Below, piece after piece: positions 46,374 through 58,115 of a DNA stretch of 64,000 bases. This DNA is from Cryptomeria japonica. Taxonomy: Eukaryota; Streptophyta; Pinopsida; Cupressales; Cupressaceae. The notes under the pieces were generated by a model. It made no database searches and was not told where the DNA came from. It saw only the letters and a program-made list of their open reading frames with translations. Numbering within the stretch: the first letter of the stretch is position 1; every line of letters begins with the position of its first letter. The stretch spans positions 659,570,292 to 659,634,291 of the forward strand of contig NC_081414.1 in NCBI RefSeq assembly GCF_030272615.1. Direction: 5' to 3'. A program made the position numbers and the translations under genes.

Positions 46374-46533
46374 TATTCGAAAGAAAATAAATATAATAAG
46401 GAAATAAAAAAAAATAATAGGGGCATTTTATAATGATAAAATAAATTAGGGTTTCTTTATCTTTTAACTATTTAGGTTAAGTTATATGGAATGGTATAAT
46501 ATGTATTTCCATACATTTGTGTACGAATTAAAG

Positions 46534-46535
<2 letters not shown>

Positions 46536-46573
<38 letters not shown>
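46536..46573. repeat. (AT)n microsatellite
   Basis: About 19 uninterrupted AT dinucleotides. Confidence 0.95.
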
Positions 46574-46577
<4 letters not shown>

Positions 46578-47204
46578 TTAAAAATAAATGTATAAATGGT
46601 CTTTAATATAATGGTTTACTTTTAATGTTCATACTTTTATCAATGTTGAATAAACATTTAAATATAATGAATAGGGCAAAATGTAGATTAAGTAATTTTA
46701 CATTTTAAATATGTCTTTAATAATAAAATGGGCATATTTAAAAAATAATAATAATAAAAGAATGTTTAAATTTTGAATTACTTATGAAGTTTAATTCTTT
46801 AAGGAAATTTATAACAAGTTGGTAAGTTGGTTTTAGCTAAAGGTAAATATTGTTTAGTCCACCTAAATATAGATCTAGATGAGATTAAACTTTTTTAGGA
46901 AAATAATCGTTATGAATTTAATTCGACCCTTTTAGGCGATTTAGTCATAAACACATTTTAATTATTGTTAGACATTTATAAATCTAAGTGCTAGGACTAA
47001 AATAATTAGTTCTAAAAGCAATTAATGATTATTGGAGGTTATTTATGTCCTTGTCAATTATTTTAGAGAATTTTGATTTAATCAATCTATTGACAAAATT
47101 TGAGGAGATAATAAATTAATATATTTAGTATTCCACATTTAAATTAAATTACTAAAAAGGGATGTATTAGCGGGAGGATGGGAACTTGATTTTTATTAAA
47201 CAAT

Positions 47205-47216
47205 TGGTATCGGACC
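47205..47216 (+). promoter_or_regulatory. Possible primer binding site relic
   Basis: TGGTATCGGACC follows an AAACA end (47198-47202) by two bases. It resembles TGGTATCAGAGC. Without a partner LTR or following gag this is only a candidate. Confidence 0.3.
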
Positions 47217-47846
47217 CAGTAATTTTATTAATGTCTATTTAGTAGAAATAGATCTAATTATGAACTAATAAACGCAACAGAAATGAAAGATACTTTTGAG
47301 TGAAATTATTATTACTCTTATAACATTTGTTCGTTCCTCTTGTTAATAGGAATTATCATGATAGTATTTAATATAATTTAAGATTTCGCTTGGAACAACT
47401 TGTTAAGATGTCTCAACTGGTTAAGCAATGGTTGCATGTAAGTTTAGTGTTTTTTAAAAAAAATAAAAAATTTGTTGGTTGTGTTTTGCCCAAAAGTTTG
47501 GGCATGACAGGTTGCCTGTGCATCGGGGGAAGGGTGTTGGGTCGTCTTGCAGGGAGGGGAGTATCTTTTGCTGGGTGGCTGGTGTTGGTGGCGATGGGGT
47601 GACCTGTGGGTGGAGGGTTTGTGCATAGTGCGGCAGGAGCTCGAGTTCTTTTTCTGCTGCTTCATGATTGCTTGTGGGGTGAGGGGGCTTTGATCTATAT
47701 TTCTCTTTGGTGGTGCTCAGGTGGGGTGGGTGTTCGGTGTATTGCTGGGGTGTGTAGTTTCCTCTTTCATTTCTCTTTGGGGTGTGGGTTTTTTGTGAGG
47801 TGCAATGTCTAGATCTGGATGAGAGACCTCCAGGGCATCACTTGAC

Positions 47847-48900
47847 ATGGATTTTCATGCAGTGTTGGGTTTGAAATCCCCATCTCAAGGTATTAAGACC
47901 TTTGATAATAATCTTTTTGTTTTAGATTCGGGGTTTGGTAGTGCTCGTATGCCTGATGGCTCTCAGATTCAAAAGATCAATGGCTATCTAGAAAGATGCA
48001 GTGAGAGGCTGAAATTGGTAATTCCTCTGGAGATGATAGCCGAAGATGTTGAATAATTTTCAAAACATGCGTTATATTGCAAATTTTTGGGGATGAGATT
48101 TTCTCTGCAGTTTTTGGAGAATTGGGCGCTAGAAGGGGAAATGGATATTATGTTGTTGGCTAACAATTATTTCATGGTTACTTTTAATTGCATGGATGAT
48201 CGCAATAGGGTCTTTGAAGGAGGCCTGTATTTTTATAACCAGGTGGGGCTATTCATCAAACCTTGGCATGCAAGATTTAACCTTTCGGAGGAGCTCCCAA
48301 ATTAGGTCCTAGTATGGGTTCAATTACCTCATTTTCTTGTGGAATGTTGTTGGGAGGATGTGTTGCGAATGCTAGCTTCATTGCTTGGGAAGCCTGTTGG
48401 ATCCTCAACACAAACCCTGGGGAGAAAGGTAATGAATTTTGCACGTATCTGTGTTGAAATTAATGTTAGTAAGCCTTTGCTAGATGCTATAGATATGTGT
48501 GCGGGCTCTTACTTTTGGGTCCAACAACTTGATTATGAAACTTTACCATTCTGGTGCCGTCTATGTCATGAGTATGTTCATTTGTAGCGCAAGTGGCCTA
48601 GGTCTAAATCAGTTGAGCAACAGTCTCAACTACCTTCTCGTAACCTTGATGGGGCTGATAAAGGAAAAGCTTCCATGTTTGGTGAGGTTGTGGGTGCTGA
48701 TGGTTTCATCCTAGTTAAGACTAAGAATAGGAACAGGGTCAAAAGAGGTCTTTGTAGGAGAGACGGGAGGAGGATACCTTTAACAGATTTGAAGCCTTGG
48801 ATGACCTTAGCCAATAGGAGGTGAATCCGGGGATGATTCCTTTGGATCATAGTGCAGTAGGTTGATGCTTGATAGTATGAACTTGGATCCTACCCAGGGT
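47847..48900 (+). pseudogene. E8 ORF1 (DUF4283-like with zinc knuckle)
   Basis: Starts MDFHAVLGLKSPSQG. The DUF4283-like domain spans about 48050-48340 (GMRFSLQFLENWALEGEMD, GGLYFYNQVGLFIKPWHARF). Then GKPVGSSTQTLGRKVMNFAR and EINVSKPLLDAID lead to the Cys/His region CRLCHEYVHL at 48555-48596, where Gly is now Val and the last Cys is now Trp. Stops lie at about 48054, 48303 and 48585. Likely RNA-binding role in the LINE particle. Confidence 0.8.
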
Positions 48901-49226
48901 CTGTAGGAGGTTGGAAGTCAACATATGGAGATGGATCAACAGGTTTTGGCTTAGAAGGGACCCATCTCTAGTGCTGAAGTGATAATGGTTGGTGGGGATG
49001 TTTCTCCTCCAACACATAAATTGGACTCTGCTAGGGTTAAAAGTAATAAGATCTCTTTACATCTAGGTCTTCTTCAGAAAGACATTAAAAAAGGAGCAAC
49101 GAAGAAGATTTCAAAGGTTGGCAGAAAGAAGGACTTGGATAAGATCAAATTGATGGGGTAGAATTTGGTTGAGTCAACATTAGCAAAGACTCTAGATTCT
49201 CATTTTTTTAATCCCTCAAAATTATT

Positions 49227-49907
49227 GTGCTTTCATGGAATGTGAGGGGCTTCAACAGTGGCCCTAAACAAACAATTGTTCAGGAATTAATAAGGAGTCA
49301 TTCTCCTGATGTCCTTTTCTTGCAGGAAACTAAATTATCTGTGGAAAGTATGTTGGGTCTGGTGCCTAAGCTATGGGGGAGAGGAAAATATCAGTGTATT
49401 GGGGAATTTGGCTCCTCTGGAGGTGTGGCTTATCTTTGGAACCCCTTGAGGATTCATCCTATATGGTGGGTTTCTTCCAGATCATCTTTATTCGGGGTTG
49501 CCTCTAGCCTTGAGACTGGGGAATATATCTTTCTTACTAACATTTATACCCCCATTGATCTTCACGGTAAGCAAAATTTATGGTCTTATATTACTTTTAT
49601 GCGTGGTTTTTTTCCTTTTCATCCGTGGATTATTATGGGTGATTTCAATGCCATCTTAGAGTTGAGTGAGAAGAAGGGTGGTGTTATACGGTTGGAGCCT
49701 TCTTCCTTCCTTCTTCAGGATAGTATATCAAACTTGAATCTTGTTTACATCAAGCCCGGTAATGGTCTGTTCACTTGGAACAACAGGAGATTAGGGGAGT
49801 ATTGGATTGCAAAGAGGCTGGATCACTTTTTGGTTTCTAGTTTTTGGGTTTGTGGGGGATGGTCCACATGCTCTAAGATTTTAGATTGGAAAGGTTCAGA
49901 CCACTGA
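49227..49907 (+). pseudogene. E8 AP-like endonuclease
   Basis: An almost intact domain in one frame: LSWNVRGFNSGPK, LFLQETKLS with Glu, GGVAYLWNP, MGDFNAILELSEKKGG with Asp and Asn, FTWNNRRLGEYWIAKRLDHF and GSDH at the end. All catalytic residues of the family are visible. The stop at 49905 comes immediately after GSDH. Confidence 0.88.
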
Positions 49908-50354
49908 CCCATAAAATTGGTGTCCTCTTTTGATCGGGTCGCTCGCATTCCTTCATTGAAATTCCAGCTTATTTGGTTGTGAGATTATTCTTGGCAGGTT
50001 CAGGTTGTAGAGTGGTGGAAGAAAGGGAGGCAAGCCTTTGGCACTGCCATGTACACTTTTGCCAAGCTGCTGCACTTTGTTAAGTTTCAACTTAAACAAT
50101 GGAATCGTCAGTGTTTTGGTAATATTTTTCATGCCAAGACTGCTGCTCAATTAGAGTTGAATGACATTACTAGAGAGATAACAGGGCATGAATTGTCAGA
50201 AGCCTTGCTTAGGGAGGAAATTTACTGGAAACAGAGAGCTCGTATTGATTAGCTTCAAGCAGGGGATAAGAATATTGCGTTCTTTTTCAATTTAGTGAAA
50301 GCAAGAAGACATGGCGATTCCATCCCTGTTCTGGTTAATGATAGAGGTGAGTAG
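49908..50354 (+). pseudogene. E8 ORF2, segment between endonuclease and RT
   Basis: Same frame as the endonuclease: PSLKFQLIWL, a stop, VVEWWKKGRQAFGTAM, LKQWNRQCFGNIFHAK, REEIYWKQRARID, a stop, then LQAGDKNIAFFFNLVKARR. This is the conserved pre-RT stretch of plant L1 ORF2. It ends at the E9 LTR before the RT palm. Confidence 0.8.
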
Positions 50355-51363
50355 TGTAATACCCTAAAAATGGTCATCTAAACCATGAGCCCCTAATCTT
50401 GACAACGTCACCAAGATCCTAACCAAAGGAAATTAAATAAATCTTGAGCACACAATTAAATTCTAAAATCATCAATGTCACATGGCAAATTAATCAACCA
50501 ATATTAATTAAATATTTATTTCATTAATTGATCATTCCAAGTAAATCATTTTAAAACAATTACCCTATTTATTTTATTGAATATCCTAGTATATTTAATT
50601 AAATAAATCAATTTGCCATTAAATCATCAAAAAGAGGAATTAATTTGAAAAAAAGAATTAAAATTTGAGAAAAGAAATCAATTGGAGATAATCTTGAAAA
50701 ACAAATTAAAAACTGATAAATAATCTCAAAGAAAGCAAATAAAACAATTAAATATTAAAATTGAATGAAATAGAGAATAAATTAGTTTTTTCCTGATTTA
50801 ATCTTAATTTTAGTTTAATTTCCTTTAAAACTGAGAAAAGCATCCAATCACATCAATTCACCTAGATTGTGCTTCCTCTTGGAAAATCTTGACTACTCAT
50901 CATCATTTGATCTCAACCTTTGGTTTCTTTCTAAATTTTCTATAAATTCAGGCTCTCATCTCTCATTCAAGGATCCTGGAGAATATATTGTTATTATGCT
51001 GTTTTTGCTCTAGGTTCATTGAGAATTTGCATTGAAACATTGTATATTAGTTATTTCATATTGCTTAAATCATTTAGCTTAAATATTCATATATTGCTTA
51101 AATCAAGTTAGATAAATCTTGCATCCATTTAGCTCATATTCATGCTCATATAGATTTAAAAATCCTTCGTTTAGGTGTTGTCTAGTCACTGGATAGCTTA
51201 GCAATCTGAGAGAAATCTAAACTTGCATCTACTAGAAGGCAATGGGTCATTTTGTAATGGTTTATTATTCATTGATTATTGATTTACTAACCATGCATCT
51301 AATGACTTAATTGAAGTGTTGTGTATTCCAGATATAAATACACGTCCACTTTTCACACACACA
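50355..51363 (+). repeat. E9 5' LTR
   Basis: Starts TGTAATACCCTAAAAATGGT directly after LINE E8 sequence and ends in CACACACACA, with the primer site five bases on. The length of 1,009 bases is plausible. The partner LTR is beyond the window, so the ends rest on the junctions alone. Confidence 0.75.
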
Positions 51364-51367
51364 TTTT

Positions 51368-51383
51368 TGGCGCCCACCGTGCG
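51368..51383 (+). promoter_or_regulatory. E9 primer binding site
   Basis: TGGCGCCCACCGTGCG preceded by TTTT next to the LTR end. The TTTTTGGCGCCCACCGTG form is common in plant Tat/Ogre-like elements. Confidence 0.8.
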
Positions 51384-54300
51384 ACAAAAGACTACTTTTT
51401 CGGCCTCAAAATCATTTTTTTTATCCTACAGGTTTCGTCCATACAATCTCTGTGAAATATCATACGAGTGGTATTACTGCATCATATGATATTCTATCAA
51501 AGCCTTTTATTTGTCTTACGAATCAGAAAATAGTGTCATACGACATACTGTTCTAATTATTTGATTTTATCTTCTATCGTCCTATGCTTAGTTCTAATTC
51601 GTATGATAAAAGCCTTTTGTCATGTCATTCTATGATAATTGTCATACGATGCTGTATTCTATTGGGTTAAAACAAGTTTCACTTTTCAGGTTTTCTGTCA
51701 AATTTTGATTACGCTAATGCTAACCCTAAATCATCTTCTGTCTGCCTGATATTTTCATAGCTTAGCCAATTTCTTGCAAGATGCTTGTCAAAGAATTTAT
51801 CAATCAAACATATGCTTGCCAAAGAATTAAAACAACATGACTACTGATACATTGTTTTTGCAGGTTGCCTAAAGAGAAACAATGAAACATCGTGTGTTCT
51901 TTAAATTCATTTTTTAGGCACCTAACTTGTGGTGCAGGTGCACCCAAGCAAGCTGTCAAGACCATGAAGAGTTATGAATCAAAACAAGTGAATTGGAGTG
52001 TTTTGAAGCCAATAATGGAAATTTGTAATGATCAATATGATTTTAAAGTTAAATGTCTTGAAGGTCTTAATAAGGGCTTTAGGACCAAAATTATGTAAGG
52101 GAGGCCAATAGTGCCTAAATAGGATTTGGATGGTTAGATAAGTTTTTTTGGATCCTAGGAGTAATAAAAAATTAAGTTTGATAGGTTAGACTTTAAATTA
52201 TTCAATAAATTGTAAGTTAGAAATTCAAATTTTTGAATTCTAACGGTTAGTTGTTTTTTGGTGGGAAAATGGATTTTAGAGTCTAAACAAGTCTATAATG
52301 ACAAATAACTGATTGATTTCAGTTTGGGAAGTTGGGGGAATGTCTTATAAAACCTTGGAACTCCATTTTGGTGGGGTTGGATGCTACAGTACGGATGTTG
52401 TACGGATTTAATAGAAAAAATGAATAAAACCTTCATTTTCTTGCAATTTCTTGTGTTTTGTTGCTTGAAAGTGATTGATCTTTCATGGTATAAGACTTGG
52501 CCAGTAATTAAACATTGTAATAAGTGATTTGGAATGATTTTGTAGCAGGTTTTGCTCAGATTTTGTCATTTGTGCTGATTGTCCTAAAATATTCTGAGTT
52601 GTATCATTGGCATTGAAGGCCCAAAATGCAATTTGGAGCCCTTCTATGGATGTAAGGTCATGTTTCTCATAGAGCAGGCTCTATATAACATGTATAATAT
52701 GATCCTAACCAAATAACTTGCAGGAAGTGTGGTTTGACAGGTGATCACCGTGAGTTGGATGAAGGAGAAGTGAGTAGGAAGCATAGCAAGCCTATAGCAG
52801 CAGAAGATCTACCTTAACAAAGGGGTAGTTTAATGATTGGATATGTCTAATATGGTCTAGGAGAAGGTGTATGAACCTTGATTAAGTTTCAGCAGTGCTG
52901 GGAGAGTGGTTAATCAAGAAACCCTTGGTTTTGGGAGCCTATTGGTGAGGGCTTTGTGGTTTGCACATTAAACAAGATCATAGAACCTAAAAAATTGGAT
53001 TTTCCTTGGTTTGGAGTCATAAAAAACTACCGTTGAGAGTTTAAAGGTTGGGGGATAAGTATTTTATATACTTGCTTTGTAAAAGTGTGGGTTTTTGCAT
53101 AAAAAATAGTCTAAGTCTTAGGACAGCAAAGGCATGGTCCAAAAAAACCATACCTAATTTTGATATATGTTGTAGTAAGCTGAAAAGGGTATCCAAAAAG
53201 CTATTTTTTTTTGGAAGTTATTTGGGAAAAATTGGAGAAACTGAATTAATTCAGCCTCAAGTGGGCTAATTAGGGCTCTAGGGCTAGTAGCAGGCATAGT
53301 GGGGTTTAAGAGCATGGAGAAGTCTTGAAACCTTAAAACTAATTGAAACTTGTTTAATTGGGTTGGAATAAGTTGTTGAAGACACTAGGAGTCATAGTGG
53401 AGAGTTGGGTATTGATTTGCCCTTTGAAGCCTTAAGGTGCCTTGGAAACACTAGGCAAATGCAAGGAGTGTGAAGCACTTGAAAACATATTTTATTGAAG
53501 TCACCTAAAACCCCTGAACCTCTACATCAACTTGCTATCTGGTTAAAGAAAAAATCTGTATTTCATGTTTTAAATAAATTCTGAGAGGTAGGAGAGTATG
53601 CTCTTGTCTCTTTAGACAATTAGAAATCCAGACCCTTGAGGCATTTTCTTTGTTTGAGATTTGTACATCTTTAGAAGGCCTGCCCTCCCGAGGAGCTTAA
53701 AAACTCTTAAAGCCGTTACGACCGATGTGAGGGGAACAACCTAAGTGGGAACGACTAAATGCCAAGTACTCCAACCCACTATAAAATAAATGTGATTTGA
53801 TGAAAATCAAGTCAATGACATTGCTCGAGAATAGCTCTCCTCAGTAGCTTCAGGTATATTGAACCTTAGTTTTCAAGGTTGGGAGACCTCTTAATTGAGT
53901 TTATACCTCAACGCACTAAACAGACCCCTTACTAGATCCAATTAAAATTAGAAGCTACCCGATTCACCTCCAAAAGGTTGATAATCTTTGTGCAAGAGAG
54001 ATAGTAACTCTCCCAAGACACTTGCCATATCATGCCCCCATTAACGTTTGGAGTTGGCTAATATGGCATTGAGAATCCATTACGTGAGACTCAGTGATCA
54101 TATTCTGATTAGCTATTGGGTGTGTACCTAAGTCGGCAAGCAAAGGTTTTCTTCTCTTAGCCAACTTCCATAGGGTTTGCATGCTGTGATTGGATTTACT
54201 ATTCATATTGCGTATTTTTTGTGTTTTTATCCCGCATACTAAAACTGGAATACCAAAATTGGAGAAAACAAGAAACAACTCAGTGATCAAAAACTCTGTC

Positions 54301-55208
54301 CATGTCAGAACTAGTCTACCCTAAGTCAAAAATCTGTCCAAAACTAGTCTATCTTGGTCAAAAAACAATCCATCTCAGAATTGGTCATACTTAGCTATTG
54401 AAAAACTTAGAATTTTTGTCTCTGTCCTATTAACAATCGTACGAATCTGATCATTTACCATCCTGCACCATATCCTGTGTCATACAAGTCTGATTATTTG
54501 TCGTCTGAGCTCAATCCTCTATCGTACGAAACCCAATAGTCTGTCATCTGAAGCTAAATCCTATGTCGTACAATACATAATTGCAATGAATCTTTTGTCA
54601 TCCTAGACATACCCATCTGTCGTACGATACTAGGAAACAAATCGTATGAAACAAAAATGTTGTCATCCTAGAACTATTAAATTGTTGTCCGACTCAGTAA
54701 ATCCTATAGTATAAATCTCTGATTTTGTTAGTATAGAACAGTCAAACCTACCCAGATCAGTCTACAACGAGCATAAAACTGGTCATCATCCCCCTGAGCA
54801 TAAACAACCTTGATAGTGTACCCCTATCATTGCATTGCATGATTTTGTCGATCATCTTTAAGCTAGTTCAAACAACATCTTATCAAAACCTAAGTGAACT
54901 TAGATAACATCTTACACAAGATATATCATCCTGAAACTAGACCAGATCTTAGTAACTTCTCTCAATCACTACATTAAATGAATAACTAGCTATAATTTAA
55001 TCTTGACTTCTGCAACACATCTAGCTCTCGGTCTTGTCGGTTGCAAATACCTATTCAAACCACAAGTTCTCGCAACAAAATAGACAAAGAAAAATAAACA
55101 CTCTTTTCATCAAATGACAATCCATTCTTTGTAGAAAACCTCTTTCCAAATAAACCATCCTCGTCACAAATACTAGTTTACGATCTACCAATCTTTGGTT
55201 CTCCCACC
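51384..55208 (+). other. E9 long leader, non-coding, with two clusters of TCGTACGA-like words
   Basis: 3.8 kb without a supported gene. Two clusters (51445-51660 and 54430-54700) hold many variants of TGTCGTACGA or GTCATACGA spaced about 20-30 bases apart. Between them, 51680-54420 is different in character and may be a separate insertion; no ends or motifs could be fixed. A short open frame at 51892 has no recognised motif. Long leaders are usual in Tat/Ogre elements. Confidence 0.55.
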
Positions 55209-56954
55209 ATGTCTGGAGAAAGGCAAGAAAGACAAGCTAGTAAATGAGACACTTATGAAAACTTCAGCAATCATGCCACTAACAATGAGTCCTCATCAAC
55301 TGAATATAAAATCCCTGAACCTCCCGAGGTCAAAATACATAGATGTCAAAATGATAAAGAGTTCTGAAAAATGATGAAGGTCATCATGGCTAGAGAAAAA
55401 GAAGACTATTTCCTAGAATTAGCAAAGCAAGGCACCAAACTTCCTATTGGTTATAATGTGGAGGCCCTCATCACTAAAGAGGAAGAGACACCATTGGGAA
55501 TGCTAAACAAACAAATGCAAGCATTACGAATTGAGGTCACATAACTGAAAAACAAAGATAAATCATCAAAACAATATTCTCTGGACACAATATGCCCATT
55601 CCCATTTGACAAAAACCTTTACATGCCTCCATTTCCCTCAAAAGTGGAAATGCCTAAGTTTGATGAATATGACAGGAATATAGACCCTCAAGATCATATC
55701 AAAGAATTTTGTGCTTTATGTATGGAGCTCATGCATGACCAAACGTATCTCATGCGCCTTTTCTTGAGAAGTTTAGGGGGGCAAGCTATGGAATGGTTCT
55801 CAAGTCTACCTATGGGAATAATTCTTTTTGAAGAATTAATCCAAATATTTCTACAACAATACTCCTATAACATTCATCACCCAGTCACTATGATAGAGCT
55901 TTTCAATACCAAACAAAAGACAGGAGAACCCTTTCTCACTTTTCTCCAACGATGGAGAAAGATGTTCTCTAGATATTCACGAACCATTCCAGATCTTGAG
56001 AAGATGGATATCTTTGTCAACAACTTAATCCCTAAATTAAATAACAATATCTAGATGCAAGTACATCCTTCATTCAACAAAATCGTAGATAATGCCCTCA
56101 GAATGAAAGATGTGCTTATAAAAAAGGGAGATATATCACTTTGGAAAGAAACATCGCAAGGTTCTAGTTCTAAAGAAAAGAGAAAATACTGGGAATATGG
56201 CAAAGATAACAACAAAAACATTGTTAATGATGGAGTGGTAGATACTGTCAAAGAAAAAACAAAATCCACAATATTTAACTTGGCTAGTGGCACGCAAGCA
56301 CTCAAGGCAGCTGAAATTGCAGTAGAAAATCCTTCGAAGAAAGAAAGAGAATGGTTTAAAGAAAATCCTTGGCTTTCAAAACCTAAGCGTGATTTTACTC
56401 CTCTAGATGAATCATATGAATCAACTTTTAAAACTTTATTGGCAAATAATTTGATAACATTGCCAGACAATTCTAAACCATATGGCCCAGAAATTAAACC
56501 CAAATGGTGGAGAGAAAATGAATACTGTGACTACCATTGGAACAAGGGACATAACATAAGAAACTGCATGAAACTCCGACATGAAATCCAAGATCTCATT
56601 GATGCTGACAAGATCGTTGTTGGAAACCACATGACTAATGCTGATCATAAGGCCTTTAAAGATCCCTTATCGACTTATGAACAAGGAGATTCCTCAAAAG
56701 CCAAGGGAGGAGCTAGAGTCAATTATACCTACACTAACAATGATAACGTGATCAACATGATTGAATCTTCCCAACCTGAATATTGCAATGTGATCATAAT
56801 CCAGGATAAAGAAAATCAAGCACAAACTGCTAATGCTGTGACTCACGCTCAAAAGAAGGTTACTCTCCAAGGAGCTAGTTCCTCAACTTTCGATCAAACA
56901 ACATCAAATCTACCAAATAGACAAATAGGCACAATCACGGCCAAATAAAAATAG
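55209..56954 (+). pseudogene. E9 gag
   Basis: ATG at 55209 (MSGERQERQASK). After early stops the frame gives PPFPSKVEMPKFDEYDRNID, FLRSLGGQAMEWFSSLP, FNTKQKTGEPFLTFLQRWR and IFVNNLIPKLN, a standard gypsy gag core. It continues to KEREWFKENPWLSKP and a Cys-His motif (EYCDYHWNKGHNIRNC, about 56520-56570) that serves as the zinc knuckle. Stops lie at 55242, 55365, 55542, 56052, 56946 and 56952. Confidence 0.83.
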
Positions 56955-57984
56955 ATGGCTTTATCATCTTCTCCTGGTTATAGTATTGTTGAACAATTGA
57001 AGAGAACCGATGCTCAAATCTCCATTTTGGAACTGCTTAAGATCTCTTCTGCTCATAGAGAGGTCCTGGACAAGGCTTTTCTCACCACTAGTGTCCCTAA
57101 AGATTTAGACATGGATTGGTTTCAATCTATGGTGGGTCACCTGACTTCACCTCATTATCTCACTTTCTCTGAAGAAGATGATAACTCACTGAGTCACCTG
57201 CATAACCAACCTTTACACATCAAAGATTTGATCCATAAACACCGAGTTAAACATGTTTTGATAGATGGAGGCCCTGGCTTGATTATTTGTACCTACAATC
57301 TACTAACACAGCTAGGATTTTTTGAAAACATTATTGATCCAACAAAGAAAATAACAATCAAGGCTTATGATGAAGAAGAAAGAAACTCTAAGGGTTTGGT
57401 ACTATTACCAATCAGGGTAGGACCTATAGAAAGAGATGTCATTTTTCAAGTCCTTGATCTTCATCTTTCATACAACATCTTACTGGACAGGCCATAGATT
57501 CATGAAATGAAAGCAGTACCATCTACGTATCATCAATGCTTGAAATTTCTTTATAATGGAGTTGAAGTCAGTATTCCTGCCGATACAAGCTATACCTACA
57601 ATGCATTAACATAGAGTGATGATGCTTTTTTTCCTCATAATCGAGCAACCTCTATATCTAAAAGTTCATAATATTTGCTGAAATATTTAGCAAAGAAATT
57701 GAAAATCACAAACACTAGCATGGATGGCTACAAGATAGAGCTTGTGCTCTCGCTAATGTCTCTTCCTCCATCACCAAGACAGTCGGGAAAACCATTAGAG
57801 GATATGAAGCCACAAACTTAAACTCCAAAAGTAATTTATGATGGTCTCTTTATACAATCCTCTACTTCTCTTGCAGATGAAATAGAAGAGGATGATGTTC
57901 TCAAATCTCTTTTCAAAGAAGATAGTTCAAACAAAGAAATACGACATTGTGAGATTTCCCTGACACAATATGGTCCAGACTATA
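56955..57984 (+). pseudogene. E9 protease
   Basis: HRVKHVLIDGGPGLIICT contains the active-site Asp at 57264-57266, in the DGG form typical of Tat-type proteases. LSYNILLDRP at 57470-57495 is the usual end of the domain, followed by a stop where Trp is expected. A spacer then leads to the G-patch. Confidence 0.8.
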
Positions 57985-58115
57985 AGATGCTTCAACGCAT
58001 GGGATATTTAGGTACCGGTCCTATAGGCAAGCATCAATAAGGTATTGTTGAACCTATTTAATTACAAACTAAGTCTGCCAATGATAAAGCTGGACTGGGA
58101 TATGATCCAAGAAAG
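57985..58115 (+). pseudogene. E9 G-patch-like motif
   Basis: MLQRMGYLGTGPIGKHQ, stop, GIVEPI, stop, then KAGLGYDPRKS. The spaced glycines and aromatic residues match G-patch motifs, which are also found beside proteases in some retroviruses and in Tat-type plant elements. Such motifs bind nucleic acid. Both stops are TAA. Confidence 0.65.

Larger units (their letters stand above)
42941..47440. other. Non-coding AT-rich region with several short repeats; possible long LTR
   Basis: No coding region was supported. It includes the 28-base tandem duplication (44771), TA-rich tracts (45875-45955, 46536), the hairpin array (46064-46221), the CCCTAACCCA inverted repeat (46351) and a primer-site-like motif (47205). 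The motif and a TGTTTG at 43006 would allow a 4.2 kb LTR, but no second copy is in the window, so this is speculation. Confidence 0.4.
47441..50354 (+). mobile_element. E8: second L1-type LINE, 3' part missing
   Basis: A G-rich leader (about 47510-47800) is followed by ORF1 with a DUF4283-like domain and zinc knuckle, then an endonuclease and the start of the RT region. At 50355 it stops abruptly at the 5' LTR of E9, so E9 inserted into it; the rest would lie beyond E9. Most coding pieces share one frame. The 5' end is not defined; an 8-base-arm palindrome (47487-47504, TGCCCAAA/TTTGGGCA) lies near it. Confidence 0.75.

Noticed and set aside
47390-47812. Two short open frames before LINE E8 ORF1
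   Set aside because: Gly-, Val- and Phe-rich translation of a G-rich leader, no match to LINE ORF1.
54030-54290. 86-codon minus-strand frame in the E9 leader
   Set aside because: No motif, wrong strand for E9, and no supporting context.
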